Position numbers and translations under genes: made by a program
Assembly: GCA_914767715.1 (NCBI GenBank)
Contig: OU612065.1
Location: 24,862,001-24,926,000, forward strand
DNA from: Membranipora membranacea
Taxonomy: Eukaryota > Bryozoa > Gymnolaemata > Cheilostomatida > Membraniporidae
Direction: 5' to 3'
Length of the DNA: 64,000 nt
Shown here: piece by piece, positions 25,901 to 38,122 of the stretch
How positions within the stretch are numbered: position 1 is the stretch's first letter
Layout: each line of letters begins with the position of its first letter
The notes under the pieces: generated by a model
Told to the model about the DNA's origin: nothing
Databases searched by the model: none
The model's input: the letters and a program-made list of their open reading frames with translations, nothing else

Positions 25901-28900
25901 GAGGCTGTTAGACTTATCTGAGACAGTTTCTCTGTGTGATGTCGCGATGGCTTCATACTCTTTGTTTGGTAAGTCAGCGCTTTATTGAGCTCATCAAACA
26001 AACTGTAAGAATATAAAATACGTTATCAGTGTTTGCAAGTAATTATTCTCTTGAAAAAAATAATTCAAATTTGAGTATTCAATGAAAAGATTGAAAAGCA
26101 GAAATTATGTAGCTACAGACATATTTGATAACATCAGTGACAAGTATGTTGTTATGCCCAGGCTTCTGCGTGACTTTGGTTCAAAACAGGTCATAACATA
26201 TTCTGGCATTTCATCAAGGATTTCATGATTCAATTGAGTTAAATGAACTTTCAAACCTCTGATCATATGAAAAATCATCTTCATGTGAGCCTTTAGTGGG
26301 TGTAGATGCCTAGACTAATGCCATTAACACCACAATGATATTTAATAATATATACATTAATATTATCAATATGATTAATGATATTTTATATTAATATTAA
26401 TTACTAATATTAGCATTATTTGCTGCTTTAAAAGCTAATTACCACCACTAACATTTATAATTATTATTAATAATACTCAGGCACACACATGTGCAGGCTA
26501 CATCGATGATATATAGCAGCGCACACTAAAAACAAGCTGCCTACGTACGACGTACTGTGCTGCTGAGATATTCTTGTCTTTGAAAACCTCCCTATGGCAG
26601 ACTCAGAACAGTAAAATACCGTGTAAATTCAAGGAAGTTTAGTTTTTGTGCAGACTGTTGTTTTTATATTGAACTTTTTAGTTGAACTTTTACCAATATA
26701 CATTTTATTCATTCGTTTGTTCACAAAACGATGATTTTATTATGAAATATTGGTACAATATCTATAAATGCATACATAGATGGTATTTCAGATTTCAGTA
26801 TTTCAGATTGGAGAGTACCTAACTCGAGAGAGAACATGTGTTAGTGAGAAGTTAGGAAATCTGTCTATTTATTGTGATGTAAGTAACTTCAGATAATAGA
26901 ACTAACCTGGCAGGTTTACCTGTCAGCCCTTCAGATTTGAGTAGCTTGATGAGACAGCCTGACAGCGTCATTTCCCACAATCCTAAACTATAGCTCTTAG
27001 CAGCAGACAGACCGTGTACTTCTTGTGATATCGATAAATGCTCCAGCCATATCTGAAAAACATTCAAAATGTTGAGCTGTTGATAGAATTGAATTTCGCG
27101 ATAGACTACACAGTTGTATTGATTTAGAAAGTTTTTTAGAGCTATAGTTGTGCCTCCCCATATTTTGTATCATATTGAAGGGCTCGGTCTAATTAAGAGC
27201 AGTTGAGTTGAGACAAATTTTTGTTTTTAGTAAGGCTAATGGTTTCAACTGTGTCCATATGCTATTCATAAGGTTGCCATGGTGCTCTTTAACAGACTGA
27301 GACCTTCAAGATGATACCAAACATGGGGAGGAGCAACTATAGCTTTAAAGAAAACTGTGATAAAACGATACATATTGTCACACTAAAGTTCACATCCAGC
27401 AGCTTGAGGTCTCATCAGTTTAATGAATCCTGCTCAAAGAAAAAAAATCAGATATAATATTATATTAATAATTGGTTTTTGATTAGTTTGATAAGCTGTG
27501 CCTGCATCATACAGCTTAATAGTAGCGGGCAGCAACTCAACTAAATAGATACTACTTGATATTGCCCTAAATGGACATCGAGATTAGAGCATGTGCGACA
27601 TACAAGTGCGTTTTTCTAATCTATCATAGCGAGTAATATCATGTTGATATAAAATCAAGAAAATGTAGAGGCTTATAACAATGAAGGCATATGAGCAGAT
27701 AACAGGTGCGTGAGAACATAGGTAGAAAGGTGCAAAACTCTAGCACCATATGCCCATAATAAATGTCACAGCTGTTCAAGCTCCAGGGATAAAAACCATA
27801 GCATACCAAGGACTGTTGTAGACATGTTTTGTCGTTGGCCTCCTGAGCTAATTTAACAGCCTCATGTACTGAGTGTAAAGCCAACTCTCTACAATATAAA
27901 CATCACATACGCTCATAAAATCTAATAATGTCCAGCAACCCACTTGACTGGGAGACATCGTGATAAGTCAGCGGTCACGGTTGAAGAATCAAAACAGACT
28001 TGTTTATCTCACACTCTGCCTAAAATATATTTTGGTTGATAACATAGACTCATTATTATTAAGTCCGTGGCTGATAATGACGTTGAACAGTAGCATTATG
28101 TGGGTAGTGTTGATTTACATCCATGAATGGAGATGCTTTTAACGAAAGAGCTTCCTCCACAGTTTTTGTTCAAAGTCATGATAGGCAGGACTACTTTATG
28201 GGTGGAGTGTGAGATACACAAGACTTGTTTATCTGTTCAACCTTGACACCGATTTGTCATGATGCCCCCTGCAGTCAAGGCCAAGCGGGTAGCTGGATTT
28301 GGTTTCATTTAAAGAAAAATCTATTTGAGCATTTGAGATAGCCTATCATTAATGATCAATGTAAGCGACGCAACGTGAAAAATAATTTAGAATTTAGAGT
28401 AATATTATTTATACTTATGGCCAAATCTAGCATATAAAGAGGCGAGACTGAGCGAAGCATATCTGGAACATCTGTTCAGGTCTTCGGCATTGTTCTCTTT
28501 ATTTGTTGTGTTTGACTTTGTCTCCCCTGCAATTTTGTCAAAGTACTGGTGCAGCGCATGTTTGGCTCCGGCGTATTCCTTCACTCTCATGTGATTCAGG
28601 TACTCAACGTAATGCTGAAAAATTCAGGAATGAAAAACAGTTTATTTATCGAAGGTTTGTTTTACTGACTCAACCAGATATCAATTTAAAATATATCATC
28701 CTGTTTGGATTCATTCATAAACCATTAGAATTATTATTTTTCTAAACACTTGTTTGATATTATAAAATTCAAGTTTTAACAGTAGCTGATTATGAAGAGA
28801 AATGAAGAGGATCTGCACAATGCATGGAGTTGCCTTTTTTAGTTGTTGGATGGAGACAACTTGCATTTAAAGTGTATGATAGTAGACAATAAACCCTATA

Positions 28901-31900
28901 TTGCATCAGTTGAAAGTTTTCAGGTATTCAGAACTCATAATATAGCTATGTAGGAAAACATCTTGCTTGACTGTGTGATGACATTAAGCCAAGAATTAAA
29001 ATACATTATACTATATAATATATTATATTATAGTATATATTACATCGTTATAATACATTACCGCTCGATAGAGTGTAGGGTAAGCAGTGAGGAGAGTCTT
29101 CAGTTCCTCTGCTACTTCAGAAGGTGTCACAACATCTCGCTCATTGTGCTCAAGCAGCACTGCCTGTAGACAAAACATAACATTCTCAGGTCATCTAAAG
29201 TAATATAACGACAAAGCAATGATGTTGTACAATGATGAGAAGCATATTTCACTGGCAGTTGCATAAAAATTGTTAATTGCAAGGGAGGAGGTGTGACCTG
29301 AACTGTACACTAGGCTTGTCATACATACCAACTGTGTTATACGTCTCTCCGATTGCCATTTTGAAGGAACTGTCTTTGCAATAGGCCTGAAATGAACGAT
29401 AGAAAACTTTTATTAGGATCACTATGATCTGAAGGACCTATTGCATTTCCATCTCATCTGACAAGCTCCATTTCCCTTTATGTTCCAAGCCATATACCAT
29501 TGAATGTAATTAGTGTCTTTCAGAATTACACTCATTCAGAGAAGCAACAATATAATCCCGGGGTGTGTTATGTGTGTTCCACAATATCCTAAGCTTGTAA
29601 AGTGACAGTCCTACTAGGCCATGTTTGGTATGGTTTTAAAGATCTCTGGTTGAAAACTCATTAGGGAGTACCAAATAAAACAGCCTGAGGACCTGAGTGC
29701 AGTAAAACTGTATTTTGTATTGCTACGATACCTCAATGAGTTTATACTCAATTCCGATCTGCGGAAAGTGGCCTTTGGAGCGAAGTCATTGTAGTATTTT
29801 CTAAATGTAGACACTACACTGGTCAGTACTTCCTCAAGAGACATCATCCTGAATGATATCAACATGGAGCGGATAAACACACCTAAAAACGTAAGTAAAT
29901 TTGGTTTATATATATTGAGCCATATCAGTTCAACTCTTTCTCTTTGCTCAGTTTGCAACTATACAGTCATCGCCAATCAACCAACCGATCTTAGGTCAAA
30001 ACAAAGTGTCTGTTTTCTGTTCCCTTGGAGTTTAGTGGCATATATGATTGTAGCATTTCCAGTTAAGTTACTGTGCTGAGGTTTATACCTGGATATCATT
30101 CTACCATAAGAAGCAATGACATCAAATACTTGATCTACCTACAACTATAATAGATATACAAACGCAGCAATTAGCATACACCATGTTGTACAGTACAAAA
30201 GGAACCACACAATAACACTTGCCTATCACGCTTGTTTTGTTTAGGGTTGTGAATTCAGGCATATCGTTGCCAAGATGATCTTTCACTGGTTCGTTGAGTC
30301 GGTCAAACAAAGTATAGAACTGGCATGATCCATCCGAGGTTAGCTGTTTGATTGTTGTGTTGAACAAGGTCAGTAATTCTGACTTTACAATTGGGGTGAG
30401 ACGGCCTGTTAACTGACTGAAGTTCATATCCGGTACCTGAAATGAAATCATCCATTATCAATTGTGTACGCCTGTATAAACGTTTTACCATTTTAGTAAC
30501 ATTATTTTGCAAATTTTGTATTAGAAATTTTGTTTCATATCAACGACCATAACATCATGCAATCGATACAAATATTTACATAAGCCTACATAACAAAAAG
30601 AGATCATAGCCGTAGTGTGACCATTCGAATGACTTGCTGCTGATGGCTTAGGTGTTATGTGCACAATGTGTCACCTTACCAATCTATTTTTAGTTTCATG
30701 ATTTTTATTCCAGCTCATTATTTCCGAGCATTTTTTTCTTTTTTGTCAAGCGTTTTCTATTACTACTCCATTTTAACGATTTCTCGAAATTGTTCTGTAG
30801 AGTGTTTTAAAATTAAATTTATTTTACTTTTATTAACTCCATCAGAAGCATCATGAGCCTCCTCTTCTCATCATCTGAGTATAGGATTTCAGAATCGTAC
30901 CCTCCAGTTTTTGTTTCCTTAAGAATGAAAAGACAGAAATATCAAGATAGTAGACTTGGACCAGTGAACTAAACTTAAATTTGGTGAAGTGCTAGATCCA
31001 GGCAAAGTCGCATATTGTTGTGTGTGAACGTTCCATAGGTTGTAACTGTCAATTAATGGTACAGTGTTGATTTACATCAAAGACAAAAGGCCCAATACTC
31101 ACCAGAAACTCTCTGATGAGAACGAGGAGGCAGATTTTATAAGGTGTGACGGTATCCCCGGCGAATTGTCGGGGCGGCTTCATATCAGTTCCACTGGCGG
31201 TTTTGCTGCCAAGAGCCGATCTCAAAACCTCATTCCTCAATGACATACCTACACCTTAATATAAAAAGAAAGCGAAGCGTGAAGCATTGCCATTTAATAA
31301 CACATGCAGTCATGGTTGAAACCAGGAAGACATTATTTAAGCTTAAAAGCTTTTAAATGAAGGCAAACCTGGCCCTCAGCAACTACTAAGAGCTGAGCTG
31401 TAAGCAATTAATTAAAAATCTGATTGTTCTGCCTAGGCATAATCTCAGCAAGGGACAATCACAAAACAATATGAAAGAAACTCCACCACTGAATATGGCA
31501 GATGCTAGGTCTAGCCACATATTATATCGGACTGCTTCTTCATCATGGGGGAAGGGCCTGGTTGCATGGTTGGGTCTTTCAGTGAGGGTGAGCAATTTTA
31601 TTTGAATCAAATCATCCCTAACACTTCACTCAAATATATAGAAATGATTTGGCCGTACGGCATCTCTGACTGATTGCTAATTGATATATATGGGTCATGC
31701 ACATTATTTTTTCACAAGTTCTACTGCTGTAGGTGAGCTAAACTCTGTGTATGTGTATGCAGCATCACAGATTTACCATGGTAGTTTTCTACCAGTCCAA
31801 GAGACACCAGTGACCAGTGTAACCCCTTGTGAATGAGGACAACAGTAACACAACACCTACCAGAAGAATAAACACAGCAGATTATTATGTAACCCCTGTC

Positions 31901-33127
31901 TGTGGCCAAACATACACACTAACTAATAAACACATTGTTATTCAAATATAAGCAGTTCAATTCCTTTCTTTTACTTCCTAAGTTCATGAGTGATATATTT
32001 ATTGTAGGGATAGGTATTATTTTGAATAACCAGTAACTTGTTTGTTCTAACAAGGAGTTAGGAATAAATACATGTAAATTTTTGAATATCCCTCAAATTC
32101 TTTTTTCTTTCCTTGAAATGACCTTGACCTGGTTGGTTTCTCAAACAGAGATGGGCGGATCACTCATTTGTATAGAGCCACCCTCCCTGATAGAACCTCA
32201 GGAAAACAATGAAGTAATAGCCGGAGTTGCCACTCCTTTGTGTGGGAGCAGATCACTCCAAAGTAGTAAGCACTACTAATGTTTAAAATCCTGGCAATTG
32301 AATTGATACATATGCAATTCATGCTTATGGCCAACGGAAACGGATATCTTAAGTAATAATCCCTGAATACAATTAGAATAATAATCTTTAGCTGCTTGTA
32401 AAAACTGAAGTTTGGATGGACAAAATAGCATACATCAGAGACTGTGTTTTCGCATGGTTCTTGCAGGTTTAACCCGTTCCTGCTAAACAAATTACATAAT
32501 TTATAATTGGTGACATTGGTATTCACTATTCAGCATGTGTGTATAGGGAGCAAGGCCGATTAATCTTTGATCACCCTGCGTCAAGCCTCAATGACATGGG
32601 CTATATAACTGTGCTTTGGATCACAGATTATCATTTAGATATGCAATGAGTGAAATGGGAAAAGAGGCTTTTTGAAAACATTGACCTCATAGACTTATCA
32701 GAGCTGTTATCGTGTGTTATAATGCTGATGCTAATTCGACACCTATGATATCAACAGGAGCGTATTGTTTATTTCATTCGATAATATGGTATCAACAGCT
32801 CTATAGATTATACTTGATCTCATATGTTTTCTACAATGAGCATGAGCAATTAATGAATCTTGCTGACTTATTGATAAAATGTAAATGTTGATATAATATA
32901 AATATTAATATAATAATAGATTTTGCTGTCCTGTCGATAACTAGTAGCAAAACTAAAAAGTAAATAAAAAATAAAAACAATATTAACACATGAAGTTGTA
33001 ATGGCTTTTTGTTATCTGTGATTAGAATTGTGCTGTATAGTAATAGCACTAGGATTGATAGTATTAGGACTTTTTAAGTGTTAAGCGCTTTACCTGCATT
33101 CAGAGTCGCTCTCCCTCCACTTGCCAT
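13909..33127 (-). CDS. ANAPC5: Anaphase-promoting complex subunit 5 (APC5), complete
   Basis: This is a TPR-rich scaffold subunit of the APC/C ubiquitin ligase. Exons on the minus strand: 33,094-33,127; 31,103-31,248; 30,828-30,917; 30,223-30,436; 29,732-29,882; 29,329-29,386; 29,062-29,163; 28,415-28,614; 27,807-27,888; 26,907-27,052; 25,877-26,002; 19,007-19,130; 17,987-18,183; 17,236-17,355; 15,710-15,857; 15,013-15,181; 14,183-14,277; 13,909-14,031 (stop TGA). The product is about 774 residues against 755 in human. Diagnostic blocks are VTPYKICLLVLIREFL, NKTSVIGVFIRSM, ARFGHKELAL, EAVKLAQEAND and CYDKGRAQLL, in the order of the vertebrate protein. The acidic linker of human APC5 after the KTSVVG region is mostly missing here. 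The first exon (MASGGRATLNA) is inferred from splice phase and from human APC5 also starting MAS. If it is wrong, translation starts at 31,246 and gives 762 residues. One intron has a GC donor (see findings). Intron 11 is 6.7 kb and full of small repeats. Confidence 0.95.
18306..18571. repeat. Tandem repeat, 92-bp unit, about 2.9 copies
   Basis: Units begin CATGAATACTTTAAGGTGAG at 18,306, 18,398 and 18,490, each about 92 bp. The last has a small internal deletion. Copies differ at only a few bases, so the array is recent. It lies in the ANAPC5 intron between the exons at 19,007 and 18,183. Confidence 0.9.
19561..19990. repeat. Direct tandem duplication, about 219-bp unit, two copies
   Basis: CAAGGTACGGACATGAGC starts at 19,561 and recurs at 19,780. 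The following ~200 bases repeat with few changes (GGACAGGGTAATGGAGGATA, ACCTCCAAAATATGTCAGTA). It lies in the 6.7 kb ANAPC5 intron. Confidence 0.88.
21539..21676. mobile_element. Palindromic MITE, TTTAAGYGCTTAAA-ended family, copy 1
   Basis: Arms read GTGCCGGGATAGCTGGTAGTAG at the left and its near complement at the right (CTACTACCAGGTATCCCGAGAC), with AACCACTTTCC and GGAAAGTGGTT inside. The right end keeps TTTAAGCGCTTAAAC; the left end has a short deletion. A second copy is at 59,617-59,770. Confidence 0.8.
21816..22050. repeat. Palindromic element of about 235 bp with ~60-bp arms
   Basis: The left arm at about 21,816-21,876 and right arm at about 21,987-22,050 are inverted copies (GGAGCTCACACTGACAT versus GATCAGTGTGGGAGGAGCT; TATCTCTGATCG versus CGATCAGAGATA), separated by about 110 bp. 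Probably a MITE. No clear target duplication seen. Confidence 0.6.
25111..25438. mobile_element. MITE with TTAA target duplication and AGKGWCAGTCCTAYTAG ends
   Basis: TTAA at 25,107-25,110 and at 25,439-25,442. Terminal inverted repeats AGGGTCAGTCCTATTAG and CTAGTAGGACTGTCACT. A central hairpin (GGATCATAGTG/CACTATGATCC) lies near 25,257-25,311. TTAA duplication is typical of piggyBac- or Kolobok-type insertion. A partial inverted relative is at 29,598-29,712. Confidence 0.75.
25690..25849. mobile_element. 160-bp MITE with TTAA target duplication, next to an ANAPC5 splice donor
   Basis: Terminal repeats GGTGATTTGTCAGT (25,690-25,703) and ACTGACAAATCACC (25,836-25,849) are exact complements, flanked by TTAA on both sides (25,686-25,689; 25,850-25,853). 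The right flank is 23 bp from the donor of the ANAPC5 exon at 25,877-26,002. Confidence 0.85.
29598..29712. mobile_element. Partial inverted copy of the AGKGWCAGTCC MITE
   Basis: AAGTGACAGTCCTACTAGGCC and the following ~95 bp match the reverse complement of 25,325-25,440, including AAAGATCTC and GCAGTAAAACTG. It lies just downstream of the ANAPC5 exon 29,732-29,882 and makes the open frame appear to run on past the real donor. Confidence 0.65.
31249..33093. other. ANAPC5 intron 1
   Basis: Between the inferred first exon and the exon at 31,103-31,248. I saw no other gene or repeat family here beyond AT-rich sequence. Confidence 0.5.
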
Positions 33128-33730
33128 GCGACAGGCTGCAAGCAATGAACTCCCTCTTCGTTCATTGCTGCAAGCTGGGCCGTGAACAGTAGAGGAGCAG
33201 CAACTCCATTGTAGATAAATGGAACATGACCTCATCGGCAAATGAAGTCATTATATATGTTTAATTGTATTGGCCATAGAGTGTCAGAGAATTAAGACCA
33301 ATTAAAAAGGAATGGTTAGTAGTAAAATCATTTTATGGAGATATTGATAAACATTTGCCATTCTGGTTAAAGGTTCGGAGTTACAAACCTTGAATATGTG
33401 GTAATAGAAAAAAATATATTGATAAGGGTTCAATCTTAATTAAAAAAAATGGAGACTGTCGCCGCTGACTATCAGCAAAAATTAGAAGGAGTTGGAAACA
33501 AAAATGATGTAGGGCCTAAAGGTGTATGATCACTCGAATTACCTGTTTTTTCTTTTAGTTATGATTTATCAGTAAGTATGGTGTAGTCTACACATTGGTC
33601 AGAGGCGTGAGTGAATCCATAGCAATACCGCATTTCCTATCTTCCTTCATTTGGTGGTTAAGAAATGCAGTGGTGTTATGTGTGAATCATTGTCTGTCAT
33701 TAAATTCTGTTTTGAGAAAGAGGCAGGTTA
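33128..33730. other. Spacer between the TLR stop and the ANAPC5 start
   Basis: 603 bp. The part next to 33,127 is the likely ANAPC5 5' leader, with two upstream ATGs and a 9-bp-stem hairpin (GCAATGAAC / GTTCATTGC, about 33,143-33,170). The rest should hold the ANAPC5 promoter and the TLR 3' UTR. Nothing else recognised. Confidence 0.45.
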
Positions 33731-36700
33731 TTAGTGAAGTGGTTGATAATGGCTTCCTGATGTCAGGTTGCTGCCTGTATTCTCTTGTTGCTTTGGTTTC
33801 CTCTTTCTGTAACTGTATTTGGATTTTTCCAAAAACTTCCTCACCTTCCTCCATACGGCTTTCATCTTCCTCTCGTTAGAACGGACAGCCTCTGACTGTG
33901 ATAAACAGCATTATATATATATACACTATTTTATTTGGCAATATCATTCTGAACTGATATTTTGCATAACGTGCTTAAAAAATTAAGGCACAAGTTGGGG
34001 GGAAAAAAGAGAAAAATGCTAGCGTTTTGTGTTCGGAGAATTGATGGGTATACAGAAGGCAGAGACTAACAGGTTGTAAAATATATGAAGCGAAAATCAA
34101 AATTAAATTTAACATCACTTACCACCTAGATCCTAAATGATTTAGATAACTTTGTCAGAGATGTGATCATACAAATATATTCAGACAATTTGAGCCGCAA
34201 ACTTCTTCAAGCTTAGTTGATTGCAGTTATGGTACAAAATATCACCTTTCCACTAGTATGGCTACTTTTCTAGTTTTTTAAGCGAGCCGAGGTTAAAGTT
34301 AAAGACTTACAATATCAATGACACTTTCCTGCAGCAATCCCGATATTGGAGCCTGGATAGACTCCTCATCCAGATCTTCAAGTACTAGGACTAGAATTCT
34401 GTTTGGATGGTAAAACTTTTCTCCATCCGTCTCAAACCCTTCAATAAATAACCGAATAGTGATAAACAAAATCTTAAAATATTGAAGTGTTCTTCCACAC
34501 TCTGGTATCATGTAGTGTTAAAGTTACCTAGTTTCGCCATATTCTCTTCAGTGTCTCTGAGCAAAGCGTGACCTAGACTGACTAGAGTTGTTACCTCTTG
34601 GTTCTCCCTAGAAAACTTGCACCCATTCCCATGAGTTAGGATCGACCTAAAACTTCAAAAAGATCTACCGCAGCCTGGAATTGTACTTGGCTCTCCCGTT
34701 TACAGGCCCTTCATTATATTATAAAGAATGCCTCTGAGACATTAGTAATTACATATCTTTTATCAGCGTCATATGAACGTCAATCAAACTGCACAATCAT
34801 GAGTTCAGCAGTGCGGCCATAGCTCAGCATAAATAGATAACTTATTTTTTACTTTATATATAAACTTCAATTGTTTTCTTTGCTCTGACTTTTAGCCGTA
34901 ACAATTAAAAGATGCAAGGTGTGCATATTGAAATTAAAAGTATGACCATGATCATATAAACAGCTTTCTCAGATAATAATTAGGCCAAGAAAGTTATGAA
35001 AACACACATGGGGTTCAGAGCATAATAGAAATGGGATGCGATACCGCATTCAAGGTACACATGGTCATGTGATTAGTTACCTGCCAATAAGCTGGCTTCA
35101 CGAAGGCATTGGTTGCTTGTGATGTAATTATTGTTCAGAATAAATATAATCTTTCTACTGTTCTCGATTGTCTGACAGAGCTCCGTGTATTTTTCTGTTC
35201 CTATGCCAGCATCCCGCTCATAGATGTAGAGGGTTTTCTTAAAAGTAACATGAAAATAAATAATAATGCCTGTTATCTTTTTACCATTACAATATTACAG
35301 ATACTCCATTTCAAGGACATTTGCCTTCTTCTATTTGTGCAAATCCAGTGGTCGAGTGCTTCAGTGGTCGAGTGCCCCATTTGTCGAGTGCCCCAGAGGT
35401 TGCATGCCCCAGAGGAAATTGCTCTCTTGCGAGATGAGACAAGACTTCGACCAAGTCCACTGGCATTCAAACTAATTTTACACTAGAATTCATCGGTCCC
35501 GAACATCCAAAACCTGTTGTTGAGAATATACACCTTGATGAGCCCTATGACCTAAAAAAACCACTTTCCATCATAATCAACTAAGTATGCATGAATGTGA
35601 TTAAGACATTATCACATTAATGCAGGAGTGTAATTTCACAATATAAGTATATAGTATAGTGTAAATATAAGACCACTATATATATATATCCTATGTAGAA
35701 GCAGTGACACACAATTCCAAATAAACTCCCACAATGTCTATTTGTACAATACCTGCTCTTCAACACAGCTGATGCTAGTGTTGCTTCTTTCGGGGTCTCT
35801 GCATCCTTCAACTTCTGGGATTAGTTCCTCAATCAACCATAGGCAAACTGGCTCGCTCTTCATATCATAGGACACTATGGCATCATACTGACAGCTGTGC
35901 TCAATCTCTATTTGGCTAAGACTTCTGGCGATTGCTCTCGAGACGATTTGTGGATGTTTTAAATACCAGCGATATTTGTAAAGATATATAACAATTGGCA
36001 TGGCTAGAATTATTGCAAGGAAGACAGACCCAGATATTTCTACTGGAGTTTGATATACACAATAAAACTTGTCCTGGGTATAGTTGTAGACGTGGTTTCC
36101 TATGCGATGGGATTCATCACTGCTGCATGTTAAGTTTTTAATGTTAGCAATATATTGGGAGCTTGCAACCCACTTCCTAAAATTGCTCTGTGATTCACCA
36201 CACGAACAATCAAATGGATTGCCGAGTATGTCAAACATTACCAATCTAGGTACAAGTCCGTTGAGGGTCTTTGTGAGTTCAAAAGGCACGGTCTGAAGTA
36301 AGTTGTCCTGGAAATATATCTTCTCGAAGCTTGAAAATTGAGGATCGAAACTGTCCAGAGAGCGAATTAGATTTCCACTCAGGTCTAATTCTTTCAACAA
36401 GGTGTTAAATTTGAAACTGTTTGACTTGATGTGTTTAATTTCATTTCCAGCAAGCATAATTTGTGATAAATTAGTCATTCCATCTGTCAAGTACTCAGGT
36501 ATTTCAGTTAATCCATTTCTTGATAGTTCAAGTGTGTAGAGTTTTTTCAACTTGCTGATAGCAATGAAATTCTCTGATTGACATGCCCCTAAAAAGTTGT
36601 CATTTAAAAAGAGACGTAGCAGACTTATACAAATACCGGCGATATTGGTTATTCCATTTCTTTCTGCGGAAAAAATCTGAAGTTCAGGCATGAAACCACA

Positions 36701-38122
36701 CATTACGCTTAGCTGGGGTTCAGGCAACAAAGTCAGCTCATTGTCATCCAAGGTCAGTTTGCTCATAGCTGACTTCGTAACAGGAAATGTTGTGATGTTG
36801 GGGCGAAAGTTAGGCAGTTTGTTCAAAAAATTACCGTTCAAGTAAAGCACTTCCAGGTGAGGTGAAGTAAGAAAGAAATGTGAGACATCATACCTATCTA
36901 TACTCTCATACCGAATACCGATATAATTCAGTTTCAGGGATTTAAGATTAGATATTGTATTAGCTGGGTACAGATTAAATCTACCGGATCCCAGCTGATT
37001 TCCCTCCAACGACAGATATGATAATCTTTTCATAATCGCTAAGGCTCCATCTTCGATATATGCTATCCTTGTCCATCCCAAGTCCAGCTCGTCTAAGTGC
37101 CCCCTTGAGGCTTTGAATGTTGAGGCCCTGAGAGTGTCTCCAATAAAATGGTCACCGGAAGCAAAATACAATCCAGAAACTTCATGGTTGTCAAGACCTT
37201 CAAAAGATGTCTCATTCAATTCACATTCACGGGTCGTAACTTTAGAGCTCCGCCAACCATTAGCATGGAGTTGACGTAAGTTGATTGGAAGGTTGTGCAG
37301 CAGCTTGTTGGCTTTGGCTGGGCAACTTCTAAAAGGCTCAATATTGTTTATCATTAGGATCTGTAGACGCGGTAGTTTGGAAAGGATGGTCTGGTCTCCC
37401 TGTAGTAATTGAGACTCACTTAAATTCAATGTTGTCACCTGCCACAAAGGGTCAAAGAAGTGAGGTCCAATATTTTCACATTGGCTATTACCTAAACCTG
37501 CCAGATTTAACGTTTGCAACGATGGAAGTTTTCTGAATCCTTCCCCTATCGTAGAATTTACCCCTCCTTCGCAAATGTTAATAGGATTATAAGAGAGATC
37601 CAGCTTAATCAAATGTTTTGCCCTCACGAACAGGTCAAAAGGAAACTCAACAAGCCTGTTTTTAGATAGTGATAGATATCTCAGCAGTTGACTATGAGGC
37701 TCTTTGAGTAGGAGGAATTGCAGCTGGCTTATATGAGTGTTTTTGATTTCCAGCGATGACAGTCTAGTATGCTGAAAAGTTTCTGAAGCAATGGACAAGA
37801 TGTTCCCAGAAAGTTGTATATCATGTAACTCTGGGTAATTAGCAAACATTTCTTCGACAAGCTTAACTGGCTGTCCATTGTATTCTACTCTGAGGTGACG
37901 GGTTGAACTCAACAAGTTTTGAGGAATGGGTTCAGAAGATGATGTAGTTGCGCACACAGCTGTGTGGTTTGTACAAATCGAACAACTTGTTATATTACAC
38001 AGTCCGACAGTGCACAAAGTCTCATCATCGCTACACAGCCGCTGTACTGCTTGAACTGAGATAACAGTTGCTAATTTGATAAGTAATATAGCTGCCAGAT
38101 GCTTCTTCCTGAACAGGACCAT
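33731..38122 (-). CDS. Toll-like receptor (LRR ectodomain, one transmembrane helix, TIR domain)
   Basis: This is a cell-surface or endosomal innate immune receptor. Exons on the minus strand: 35,753-38,122; 35,081-35,237; 34,311-34,438; 33,731-33,895 (stop TAA). The product is 939 residues. In order it has: a signal peptide (about 1-26, hydrophobic AAILLIKLATVISVQA); an N-terminal Cys-rich segment; many leucine-rich repeats; one C-terminal LRR cap (NPFDCSCGES at about 635, further Cys to about 688); a transmembrane helix at about 696-715; and a TIR domain from about 744. TIR box 1 is YDAIVSY in exon 1. The BB-loop region ERDAGIGTEKY is in exon 2. ILVLVLEDL is in exon 3, and the last TIR helix (VWRKVRKFL) plus a basic tail are in exon 4. 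A single LRR cap next to the membrane is the vertebrate-like TLR arrangement. The BB loop lacks the usual proline. The TIR is split by three introns. I cannot assign orthology to a numbered TLR. Confidence 0.92.
35337..35472. repeat. Partial relative of the CAGTGGTCGAGTGCCCC hairpin element, in TLR intron 1
   Basis: TGCAAATCCAGTGGTCGAGTG followed by three degenerate GGTCGAGTGCCCCAG units, then GACTTCGACCAAGTCCACTGG at the right. It shares its arms with the 132-bp hairpin at 41,932-42,063. Confidence 0.6.

Noticed and set aside
29614-29731. Extension of the ANAPC5 open frame past 29,732
   Set aside because: The frame runs into a MITE copy. The donor at 29,732 (AG|GTATCG) and the next exon at 29,386 restore the conserved APC5 sequence.
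31103-31246. Met at 31,246 as the ANAPC5 start
   Set aside because: Possible, but an upstream exon beginning MASGG at 33,127 joins in phase through a valid acceptor and resembles the MAS start of human APC5, so I preferred the longer model.
34528-34607. Exon-like 80-bp piece on the minus strand (VTTLVSLGHALLRDTEENMAKL) with good splice sites, between TLR exons 2 and 3
   Set aside because: Its phases do not fit the TLR: joining it to exon 2 gives an early stop, and the TIR fold is complete without it. No known family match. It could be a poison exon but I cannot support that.
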